Below are positions 1 through 6,505 of a stretch of 13,591 nucleotides of DNA, in pieces. Every line of letters starts with the position of its first letter. Position 1 is the first letter of the stretch. The DNA lies in NCBI GenBank assembly GCA_964547725.1, contig CAZJOO010000018.1, positions 1 to 13,591 on the forward strand, written 5' to 3'. Origin of the DNA: JAAZMU01 sp964547725 (GTDB lineage Bacteria > Patescibacteriota > Minisyncoccia > Minisyncoccales > Minisyncoccaceae). Made by a program: the position numbers and the translations under genes. The notes under the pieces were generated by a model, which was given only the letters and a program-made list of their open reading frames with translations, did no database searches and had not been told where the DNA came from.

Positions 1-85
1 TTTCTGTGTGCTCCCATTCATGACAAGAATTAATAGAAATTAACTCTTTTTGTACGATTAATTTTACTTCTTCTAATAAATCCAT
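1..85 (-). CDS. HD-domain protein, N-terminal fragment (runs off window)
   Basis: An open frame starts at the ATG at 83-85 and runs off the left edge, giving 28 codons. It begins MDLLEEVKLIV and reaches CHEWEHTE, which resembles the first metal-binding histidine segment of small HD-superfamily phosphohydrolases (pattern H-x-W-x-H-T). The family hydrolyses phosphate esters or nucleotides using a metal pair, but the substrate cannot be told from this fragment. The start lies only 4 nt beyond the stop codon of the first prepilin-like gene, with no clear Shine-Dalgarno sequence, so it is probably the last translationally coupled member of the pilin operon. The catalytic HD pair lies outside the window, so the assignment rests on one short motif. 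Confidence 0.5.
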   Translation of the reverse strand, partial: MDLLEEVKLIVQKELISINSCHEWEHTE

Positions 86-89
86 ATAA

Positions 90-938
90 TTACTTTTCGT
101 AGGCTAAATTATTTAATCTTTGTTCGTATTCTTCTTTCGAGATACTTCCCTTGGCTAAAAGCGAATTAAGTCCTGCGATATATTGTTTTTTGATTTGAGA
201 AGCAGCTAATACATCCTTATATATACGAACATCATCTATTTCACCTTCAAAACGTCTATCGTATTCAACAGATATGTTTAAAACCCTCCCAATGATCATG
301 GTTTCATTTGTATCTTGTTTTAAATAAACACCGCCACCAACCTGAGAGCCATTATGGTATAATTTTACATTACTATTATCATAAGTTACAACTACGTGTT
401 GCCATTCATTTAAATTTACAACATCACTGTCAGAAGAAATTCCATAGTCCCCAGCATTATAATTATGAAATCTAATTCTGTTCCCTGAAACTACCAGCAT
501 ACTTCTACCATTATTGCCAGCAATTGTTCCAACAATTGTCCTTATGTACGAAAAACTAAGATTTGACGGATTTATCCATGCTGACAAAGTAAAGGCATGC
601 AAATTATTATAAACCAAAGAAGATGTTGCATAATCATCCATTGTGTCAAAATTTAAACATCCTATAGAAAAACAATTACTTTCGTAAGATGCGCCATAAA
701 TACTTAAATCATTATTCCCCCAAGAATCTTCTCCTGGCAAAGAAGCATTATCAAAAGTCCATTCAGAAACTAAGTCTCCCAATAATTCATTTTGAACAGT
801 ATTTGAAAAAGCTTGAGCTTTAGCAAAGTTAGCTTTATTAATCGAAGAACTTACAGAGACAATAATAACTCCAGCTAAAATACCAATGATTACAATAACT
901 ACAAGTAGTTCAATTAAAGTAAATGATTTATTTTTCAT
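90..938 (-). CDS. Prepilin-like protein with LamG domain, copy 1 (last of three)
   Basis: 282 residues. The N-terminus is a type IV prepilin/pseudopilin signal: short basic leader MKNKS, then FTLIELLVVIVIIG with the conserved Glu at +5 of the mature protein, continuing as one hydrophobic helix to about residue 28. Residues about 55-240 form a concanavalin A-like LamG domain: an SWGNN turn, a cysteine pair in CFSIGC followed by LNFD, and the closing IDDVRIY motif. The last 30 residues (QYIAGLNSLLAKG, then EEYEQRLNNL) look like a SHOCT-type short C-terminal helix pair. It is likely assembled into, or anchored like, a type IV pilus subunit and displays a carbohydrate- or protein-binding lectin fold outside the cell; the ligand is unknown. 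Its ATG lies inside the last codons of copy 2 (11-nt overlap). Residue -1 before the cleavage site is Ser instead of the usual Gly. Confidence 0.85.
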   Translation of the reverse strand: MKNKSFTLIELLVVIVIIGILAGVIIVSVSSSINKANFAKAQAFSNTVQNELLGDLVSEWTFDNASLPGEDSWGNNDLSIYGASYESNCFSIGCLNFDTMDDYATSSLVYNNLHAFTLSAWINPSNLSFSYIRTIVGTIAGNNGRSMLVVSGNRIRFHNYNAGDYGISSDSDVVNLNEWQHVVVTYDNSNVKLYHNGSQVGGGVYLKQDTNETMIIGRVLNISVEYDRRFEGEIDDVRIYKDVLAASQIKKQYIAGLNSLLAKGSISKEEYEQRLNNLAYEK

Positions 939-1029
939 AGGCTAAATTGTTTAATCCTTGTTCATATTCTTCTTTTGAGATACTTCCCTTAGCTAAAAGC
1001 GAATTAAGTCCTGCTATATATTGTTGTTT
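892..1029. repeat. Junction repeat between pilin copies 2 and 1
   Basis: The 3' end of copy 2 joined to the 5' end of copy 1. Two blocks are exact copies of sequence at the copy 3/copy 2 junction: 892-939 equals 1751-1798 (48 bp) and 988-1029 equals 1855-1896 (42 bp), with a slightly diverged stretch between. Direct repeats about 860 bp apart flank a whole gene, so homologous exchange would add, delete or shuffle lectin units in frame. Confidence 0.85.
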
Positions 1030-1797
1030 GATTTGAGAAGTAGATATAACACTATCATAAATTCTTACGTCATCTATCAATCCTTTATAATAATTCCAGA
1101 TATCAGCTATGTATAAAAGGCTGACACTATGACTCCATGAAGAAAAATCGGCAGGTTTAGATTCGGCTTTTAATTCTCCATTTACATATACCTTATATCC
1201 CCCATCAGATTCATTAATAAGTGTCATAAAATACCAAGTACCAATTTTAAAATTAATTTGAGGTCCAATATTCCCAATACCATTATCTGTTTTTGCGTAA
1301 TAAATTAAAAATTTAAGGTCCCCAACTGGCCACCAAGAGTTCCTATAAAACATCCAATTAAAACCTTCTCCTGCCCCTATAAGTTTCCCCAACACAGCCT
1401 CTCCTTTTGATAAATCTTCAGCATTAAACCAGAAAGAAACTGTTTGGTCAGGATAAAAATCTAATGCGCAATTAACACCATCGCCCAATCCATCAAAATA
1501 CATACATTTGCCAGTAATACATTCTGTTTCTGGTTTAATTTCGGGACTGCTAACTAAAGTTCCTGCATTATTCCCCCAAGCATCAGGAACAACTGTTCCA
1601 TTTGCTTCGTCTAGTTTCCATCTCGAAACCATATTAACACCCAATTCATTTTGAATACTGTTTTCAAATGCTTTTGATTTAGTAATATTAGCTTTATCAA
1701 TAAAAGAAGATGTAGATACTATAATTACACCAGCCAAAATTCCGATGATCACAATAACTACAAGTAGTTCAATTAAAGTAAATGATTTATTTTTCAT
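928..1797 (-). CDS. Prepilin-like protein with LamG domain, copy 2 (middle)
   Basis: 289 residues with the same layout as its neighbours: prepilin leader and helix (residues 1-28, identical to copy 1 through the first 28 residues), a variable LamG middle, and the conserved C-terminal tail. LamG landmarks are DAWGNN near residue 72, the pair C-ITGK-C followed by MYFDG, and LIDDVRIY before the tail. The tail LLAKGSISKEEYEQ is shared with copy 1 apart from one Gly/Arg change. The middle is clearly different in sequence from copies 1 and 3, so the ligand probably differs. The start codon is inside the 3' end of copy 3 and the stop overlaps the start of copy 1, each time through the same 11-nt sequence, implying translational coupling without separate ribosome binding sites. 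Confidence 0.85.
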   Translation of the reverse strand: MKNKSFTLIELLVVIVIIGILAGVIIVSTSSFIDKANITKSKAFENSIQNELGVNMVSRWKLDEANGTVVPDAWGNNAGTLVSSPEIKPETECITGKCMYFDGLGDGVNCALDFYPDQTVSFWFNAEDLSKGEAVLGKLIGAGEGFNWMFYRNSWWPVGDLKFLIYYAKTDNGIGNIGPQINFKIGTWYFMTLINESDGGYKVYVNGELKAESKPADFSSWSHSVSLLYIADIWNYYKGLIDDVRIYDSVISTSQIKQQYIAGLNSLLAKGSISKEEYEQGLNNLAYEK

Positions 1798-1896
1798 AAG
1801 CTAGATTGTTTAATCCTTGTTCATATTCTTTTTCTGAAATACTTNNNNNNNNNNCTTAGCTAAAAGCGAATTAAGTCCTGCTATATATTGTTGTTT
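1751..1896. repeat. Junction repeat between pilin copies 3 and 2 (contains assembly gap)
   Basis: Second copy of the junction repeat. It includes the 48-bp exact block 1751-1798 and the 42-bp exact block 1855-1896. The N run ends at 1854, immediately next to the start of the exact 42-bp block, which is what an assembler break at a repeat looks like. Confidence 0.85.
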
Positions 1897-2694
1897 AATT
1901 TGAGAAGAAGAAAACGCTGCGTTATATATACGAATATCATCAATAAAACCATTAAGGAAATAATTCGTTCCACTACTTCCTATGACTAAAGACGAGGCAT
2001 TAATAGTTAATGTGATTCCAGAAACACTTTTATAATTTTCATTTGTTTGAGAATTTTTATAAACAATGATTTGTTCTCCATCAAATATTTGAACGACATG
2101 AATCCACCTGTTCAAATCTTGATTGGAAAAGAAATTAGAAACCGTGAGCTCTGCATCTGCGTCGTCATCTGTATAAACACGCAAATTAAAACCATTAACA
2201 AGGTGTCCATAGGAGGTACCGTAAGTTCCCTTCATGACAGTAGAAAAATAAGTACCTGAAGGAATACTTTTTAATTTTATCCAATATTCTATAGTGAAGG
2301 GTTGATTCTCTTTTAAATTAATTGAATCATTTTGCGTTATCATTACCCTACTTCCCACCGAATTATCAAGTTTATAAAACTCAAGACATTTACCAGAAAC
2401 ACAATCAGAGCTCCATTCTGGATTTTGACATCCTGACCCATAACAATCTAAAATACCATTACCCGAAGCTCCCCACGAATCTTTTGCAATAGTTCCAGAC
2501 CCTTCATTAAATTTATATTCGGAGATTAAATCAAGCATCAAATCATTTTTTATACCTTCGGAGAATACTTTTGACTTAGCAATATTAGCTTTATTAATCG
2601 AAGAAAATGTTGACACAACAATTACTCCAGCCAAAATACCGATGATGACAATAACTACGAGTAATTCAATTAAAGTAAATGATTTATTTTTCAT
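1787..2694 (-). CDS. Prepilin-like protein with LamG domain, copy 3 (first in operon; interrupted by assembly gap)
   Basis: This is the promoter-proximal copy: prepilin signal FTLIELLVVIVIIG, a LamG middle with KDSWGASGNG near residue 72, CVSGKCLEF, and FIDDIRIY, then QYIAGLNSLLAK. The reading frame then meets 10 Ns. Reading naively through the Ns gives a frameshifted tail that stops at 1810. Beyond the gap another frame encodes SISEKEYEQGLNNLAYEK and stops at 1787-1789, which is the tail of the sister copies. Two bases in place of the ten Ns, as in the aligned sister copies, restore a 299-residue protein. I therefore place the end at 1787, overlapping copy 2 by 11 nt as at the other junction. 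The gene starts within a base or two of the predicted transcription start. Confidence 0.8.
1845..1854. other. Assembly gap (10 Ns) inside the pilin tail repeat
   Basis: Ten undefined bases. Aligning the flanks with the corresponding part of copy 2 (positions 981-995) leaves only two unassigned bases (CC) if the join is simple. Ten is therefore probably a placeholder rather than a measured length, and collapsed extra copies cannot be excluded. Confidence 0.95.
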
Positions 2695-2701
2695 TAATCA
2701 T

Positions 2702-2730
2702 ATTATAATCTATCTAAAAAGTTATGTAAA
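2702..2730 (-). promoter_or_regulatory. Near-consensus promoter of the pilin array (leaderless)
   Basis: On the minus strand, TTTACA (2725-2730), a 17-bp spacer and TATAAT (2702-2707). Counting seven bases from the -10 box puts the start of transcription at about 2695, next to the ATG at 2692-2694. No Shine-Dalgarno sequence is possible, so the mRNA should be essentially leaderless. The -35 box overlaps the U-tract of the secA terminator. Confidence 0.75.
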
Positions 2731-2752
2731 GAAAAAGCTTCCTAAAGGAAGC
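2728..2752 (-). terminator. Intrinsic terminator of secA
   Basis: On the minus strand, stem GCTTCC / GGAAGC (2747-2752 and 2737-2742) with a 4-nt TTTA loop, followed by TTTTTCTTT. It starts 8 bp after the secA stop codon and separates secA from the pilin transcription unit. Confidence 0.85.
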
Positions 2753-2760
2753 CTTCAATC

Positions 2761-5193
2761 TTATCCAAATTTAGGATAACAACATTTTTTATACTTTTTC
2801 CCTGAGCCACATGGGCAAGGATCATTTCTACTAATCTTAGTTCCTGTATTAACAACTACTTGCTTCACTTCTTCCTGTGGTTGTGCTGTTATTCTTGCTT
2901 TTAAAATAGCATCGATAATCATTTTATCCATTACGGACACTAAATCTTCATACATCTTTCTTCCTTCTTTTTTGTACTCAATCAAAGGATCTCTTTGTCC
3001 GTAGGCTCTAATCCTTACAGAATCCCTTAAACTTTCCATATTCTCTAAGTGTTCAATCCACATTGTATCAATAACCTTAAGAGAAGCGATTCTCTCAATC
3101 TGTTTCATGTTATCCTCCCCCACTTCTTCTATCTTCTTTAAATAATCCTCTTTATTCCCAGAAATCTTTTCTAATTTTCCAAGCATTAATTCTCTTAAAT
3201 TTCCCTCTTCTACTCTTTTTAAAATATCGTCTCTTTCTTTGTATATTTTAGTTCTTTGAAGATTTAAAACATCATCATACTCTAAAGTATGTTTTCTAGA
3301 ATCAAAGTGCATTCCCTCAATTTTAGATTGAGCTGATTCCACACTCTTAGAAATTAAAGCGTTCTCGATAGGCATATCTTCGGGAACTTTGAGTTTATCC
3401 ATAAGGTCTATCATTCGGTCTCCTCCAAAAACTCTAATTAAATCATCTTCTAGTGAAAGATAGAACTCAGAAAAACCTTCATCTCCCTGTCTTCCCGCTC
3501 TTCCTCTGAGCTGATTATCAATTCTTCTTGCTTCGTGTCTTTCTGTTCCGATAACATATAGTCCTCCTAATTTCTTCACTTCTAATCTTTCTTCTTCTGA
3601 GCCTGGGTTTCCTCCAAGTAAAATATCAACTCCACGGCCAGCCATGTTTGTCGCTACGGTTACGCCACCTCTTCTTCCCGCCTGAGCAATAATCTCTCCT
3701 TCTCTTTCATGATTCTTAGCGTTTAAAATATTATGAGGCACTCCTTGTCTTTCAAGCAATTTTCCTAAATACTCATTTTTATCAATCGAAGTAGTTCCCA
3801 CAAGAACTGGCTGTCCAAGCTCATATTTTTCTTTAATTTTTTGAGCCACTGCTTCAAATTTAGCCTTTTCTGTTTTGTATATTTTATCCTTCAAATCCTC
3901 TCTGTTTGTTTTTTTGTTAGTAGGAACAACGATAACATCGAGTCCATAGACTTTATCAAATTCTTCAGCTGAAGTTACCGCAGTTCCGGTCATACCCGCT
4001 AATTTGTCATATATTCTAAAAAAGTTTTGAAAAGTAATCGAAGCTAAGGTAATTGATTCTGGATTAACTTTAACTCCTTCTTTTGCTTCAATTGCTTGAT
4101 GTAATCCAGCAGACCATCTTCTTCCTGGCATTAACCTTCCTGTAAAAGTATCCACGATTACAATCTCTCCGTCTTTAACCACATAATCTTTGTCTTTGTG
4201 GAATAGAACTTCTGCCTTTAAAGCTTCTTCTAAATGATGCAGATATTTGATTCCTCTTTCGTTGTAAATATCTCCTTCTCCTAAAATCTCTTCAATCTTG
4301 TTGATTCCACTCTCAGTTAAAGTAACGGCTTTTAGCTTCTCGTCTAATTCATAGTCTGTTGCCTTATTCAATTTAGGAATAATCTTTGCAAATTCCACAT
4401 ACCAAGTTGATGATTCTGCGTCTGGAGCAGAAATAATTAAAGGAGTTCTTGATTCATCAATCAAAACAGAGTCAACTTCATCAACAATAACATAGTGTAA
4501 ACCCCTTTGAGACTTATCCTTCAAAGAGAAAACCATATTATCTTTAAGGTAATCAAAACCGAGCTCATTATTAGTGGTATAGGTAATGTCTGCCAAATAG
4601 GCTTCTTTTCTAGTGCAAGGCTTTAAATAATCTTCTACAACCTTAAAACTTCCCAAATCATCTCTAGTTTCATCAGCCTCTTTCTCTTGTTTAAAGTTTG
4701 GGTCGTAAATAAAAGATTGTTCATGATTTAAACAAGAAGTAACCATTCCTAAATAATAGAAAATCTGTCCCATCCAAACCATATCTCTTCTAGCTAAATA
4801 ATCATTAACAGTAACTAAATGAGCACCCTTTCCTTCAAGAGCATTTAAGTATAATGAAAGAGTGGCCGTTAAGGTTTTACCTTCTCCTGTCCTCATCTCT
4901 GCTATTTTTCCTTGGTGTAAAACAATTCCACCAATAAGCTGAACCCTGTAATGTCTTTGATTCAAAACTCTTCTTGAAGCCTCTCTTAAAAGAGCAAAAG
5001 CTTCAGGTAAAAGATCATCTAAAGTTTCTCCTTTTGATAGTCTTTCTTTAAACTCTGCTGTTTTTATAGGGAAATCTTCCTTAGAAAACTTTTCGTATTC
5101 TTCTTCTAATTTATCAATCTTATTTAGAACAGGTTCTAAACTCTTTACGTATTTCTCGTTTGCGTCACCAAAAATTTTAGTTAAATTAAACAT
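2761..5193 (-). CDS. secA: Protein translocase ATPase SecA
   Basis: 810 residues; the motor that drives precursor proteins through SecYEG at the inner face of the membrane. Landmarks: Walker A MRTGEGKT at about 100-107, Walker B VDEVDSVLID at about 237-246 followed by ESRTPLIIS, TNMAGRGVDILLGGNP in the second nucleotide-binding fold, the arginine finger region QLRGRAGRQGD, scaffold motif HTLEYDDVLNLQR, and a C-terminal zinc-binding tail CPCGSGKKYKKCC. Compared with the E. coli protein there is an insertion of roughly 35 residues at about 157-195 (from HEQSF to the TRKEAYLADITY motif), which I associate with CPR SecA. The start ATG follows an AT-rich 42-bp spacer with a TATAAT box. Its position next to hpf recalls the hpf-secA linkage of Firmicutes. 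Confidence 0.97.
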   Translation of the reverse strand: MFNLTKIFGDANEKYVKSLEPVLNKIDKLEEEYEKFSKEDFPIKTAEFKERLSKGETLDDLLPEAFALLREASRRVLNQRHYRVQLIGGIVLHQGKIAEMRTGEGKTLTATLSLYLNALEGKGAHLVTVNDYLARRDMVWMGQIFYYLGMVTSCLNHEQSFIYDPNFKQEKEADETRDDLGSFKVVEDYLKPCTRKEAYLADITYTTNNELGFDYLKDNMVFSLKDKSQRGLHYVIVDEVDSVLIDESRTPLIISAPDAESSTWYVEFAKIIPKLNKATDYELDEKLKAVTLTESGINKIEEILGEGDIYNERGIKYLHHLEEALKAEVLFHKDKDYVVKDGEIVIVDTFTGRLMPGRRWSAGLHQAIEAKEGVKVNPESITLASITFQNFFRIYDKLAGMTGTAVTSAEEFDKVYGLDVIVVPTNKKTNREDLKDKIYKTEKAKFEAVAQKIKEKYELGQPVLVGTTSIDKNEYLGKLLERQGVPHNILNAKNHEREGEIIAQAGRRGGVTVATNMAGRGVDILLGGNPGSEEERLEVKKLGGLYVIGTERHEARRIDNQLRGRAGRQGDEGFSEFYLSLEDDLIRVFGGDRMIDLMDKLKVPEDMPIENALISKSVESAQSKIEGMHFDSRKHTLEYDDVLNLQRTKIYKERDDILKRVEEGNLRELMLGKLEKISGNKEDYLKKIEEVGEDNMKQIERIASLKVIDTMWIEHLENMESLRDSVRIRAYGQRDPLIEYKKEGRKMYEDLVSVMDKMIIDAILKARITAQPQEEVKQVVVNTGTKISRNDPCPCGSGKKYKKCCYPKFG

Positions 5194-5202
5194 AAATTTA
5201 TT

Positions 5203-5231
5203 ATTATATAAAATAGGAAATTAATCAACAA
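5203..5231 (-). promoter_or_regulatory. Candidate promoter of secA
   Basis: Minus strand: TTGTTG (5226-5231), 17-bp spacer, TATAAT (5203-5208). The -10 box is perfect and the -35 matches at three of six bases. The predicted start is about 5196, leaving only a 2-3 nt leader before the secA ATG. The spermidine-synthase-like gene could also read through into secA. Confidence 0.5.
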
Positions 5232-5235
5232 AATT

Positions 5236-6057
5236 TTACTTTATTTCGTAAAACTTTGGAATAACAAGAGACGCTAAATAAATCTCTGGAGAGTAATATT
5301 TTAGATTTTTAGCTTCTTTAAATTGCTTAAATCTAGAGATTAGAGGTCTCAAGTTTATCTCTGAAACATTTATTTTTTTAGAAGCTAAAATTACTCCTAA
5401 GTCTGAAAAAACTTCTTGAGTGGAAGGTATTCTAATTACGGTTGGATATCTAAAAATAGTCTTAAAAACTTTAACTTCACTATTGATAGAAGCTTTCTTT
5501 AAACTTCCAGAGACTAAAGAAATCATTCCTTCTCTTGTCAAAGCTTTAAAAACAGATTTTAGGAAAACCTTTTTCCTAAACTCTGGATTGTTAGAATCTA
5601 TGATAACAACATCAAAATAATCTTCAAAATTATTAATATATTCAACAGAATTATCAAAAACGTATTTTACCTTAATGTCGCTCTTTACAGTCAAACTAGC
5701 AAAATTCTTTTCAAAAACTTCTTTAGCTTCTTTGTTGTCAGAAATGAAATAAGCTTCGCTTACATTTTTGTGTTTTAATATTTCTTTTAAAATACCTCTA
5801 TCAATTTCACCTATTAAAAGAATTCTTTCTGGCTTGGGATGAGAAAACATAATAGAATGAGCCACCATTTCACTGAAAGCAAATTCATATTTTTCAATTA
5901 AGTTTATTTCTCCATTTAAAACGAAAATCTTTCCCAAAAGATCATTTTCAATAATTTCTATCTTGTTCTTTTTATTCTTTTTAGAATAAATACTTTTCTT
6001 TATTTTATATCCAATTCTAAGACTGTCTTCGGCTAGTTTTTCGTAAAAATATTTCAT
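5236..6057 (-). CDS. Spermidine synthase-like protein with degenerate active site
   Basis: 273 residues in the layout of polyamine aminopropyltransferases: a small N-terminal beta domain followed by a Rossmann methyltransferase-like fold. Family landmarks are recognisable: ERILLIGEIDRGILKEILKH corresponds to the dcSAM-binding GGGDGG loop, VVIIDSNNP to the catalytic DSxDP loop, and LKYYSPEIYLASLVIP to the typical C-terminal YY-N/S-P-E segment. Several residues expected for catalysis are changed: the Gly-rich loop has lost most glycines, the DSxDP Asp is Asn, and the LDGxxQ substrate motif reads LNGEIN. It may bind another ligand, be regulatory, or be decaying, although the frame is intact. It sits between hpf and secA on the same strand. 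No Shine-Dalgarno sequence is visible; a TAAAAT at 6065-6070 would place transcription start at the ATG, without a good -35. Confidence 0.75.
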   Translation of the reverse strand: MKYFYEKLAEDSLRIGYKIKKSIYSKKNKKNKIEIIENDLLGKIFVLNGEINLIEKYEFAFSEMVAHSIMFSHPKPERILLIGEIDRGILKEILKHKNVSEAYFISDNKEAKEVFEKNFASLTVKSDIKVKYVFDNSVEYINNFEDYFDVVIIDSNNPEFRKKVFLKSVFKALTREGMISLVSGSLKKASINSEVKVFKTIFRYPTVIRIPSTQEVFSDLGVILASKKINVSEINLRPLISRFKQFKEAKNLKYYSPEIYLASLVIPKFYEIK

Positions 6058-6117
6058 TTTAAGTATTTTAAAATTAAAAACAAACTCTTATCTTGAAAAA
6101 TATCAACCTCAAAACTT

Positions 6118-6420
6118 CTATCTTGTCTCCTGATATTTTTTAATCTGAATCTGAAGCTGATCTTTTACTTCAACTATAGCGATTTTTAAATCCTCTCTAG
6201 TTGATTCTGCTCTTAAAAGTTTTCCTGGAACTTCTATTTGAACTTCCGCCCTAAAGATATCTCCTTTATTGTGATGCTCAGTAGTTTTACTTAATTCTAC
6301 TTCAGCAAGAAGAGTCTCTGGCTTGTCTAAAAACTTTTCTAAACTAGCTACTTTTTCAAGAGCGAACTCTTTTAAGTCGCTATCTATTGTTACGTTTTTT
6401 GTTTTTATACTTATTTCCAT
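6118..6420 (-). CDS. hpf: Ribosome hibernation promoting factor, short form
   Basis: 100 residues, the length of short HPF/RaiA proteins. It starts with strand MEISIKTKNVTI, then a helix with DLKEFALEKVASLEKFLD, a central beta strand pair (AEVELSKTT, then FRAEVQIEVPG) and a final amphipathic helix with REDLKIAIVEVKDQL. This is the beta-alpha-beta-beta-beta-alpha fold that binds the 30S decoding region and silences ribosomes in stationary phase or starvation. There is no C-terminal dimerisation domain, so it is not the long HPF form. The stop is TAG. It has its own promoter and probably heads the hpf/spermidine-synthase-like/secA segment. Confidence 0.88.
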   Translation of the reverse strand: MEISIKTKNVTIDSDLKEFALEKVASLEKFLDKPETLLAEVELSKTTEHHNKGDIFRAEVQIEVPGKLLRAESTREDLKIAIVEVKDQLQIQIKKYQETR

Positions 6421-6429
6421 AACACCTAA

Positions 6430-6458
6430 ATAGTACCATTAAAATGAGATTATTACAA
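6430..6458 (-). promoter_or_regulatory. Promoter of hpf
   Basis: Minus strand: TTGTAA (6453-6458), 17-bp spacer, TACTAT (6430-6435) preceded by TGG, an extended -10. Predicted start is about 6423, only 2-3 nt before the ATG at 6420. Confidence 0.6.
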
Positions 6459-6470
6459 CCTTGAGATTAT

Positions 6471-6500
6471 AAAAAACACATTAAAAAATAATGTGTTTTT
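6471..6500 (-). terminator. Intrinsic terminator of murB (symmetrical)
   Basis: Perfect stem ACACATTA / TAATGTGT (6476-6483 and 6489-6496) with a 5-nt loop, flanked by A-runs on one side and T-runs on the other. It can therefore work in either direction. It lies just after the murB stop and ahead of the hpf promoter. Confidence 0.85.
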
Positions 6501-6505
6501 AATTA

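Noticed and set aside
2047..2259. Plus-strand open frames such as 2047-2259, 5420-5620, 6897-7118, 9747-9983, 12053-12298 and 12416-12610
   Set aside because: Each lies opposite a well-supported minus-strand gene, has no ribosome binding site, and has a protein composition typical of antisense shadows.
1810..2694. Copy 3 of the pilin genes ending at 1810 with a VFQKKNMNKD tail
   Set aside because: That tail comes from reading out of frame through the 10 Ns. The sister-like tail is intact in another frame and ends at 1787.
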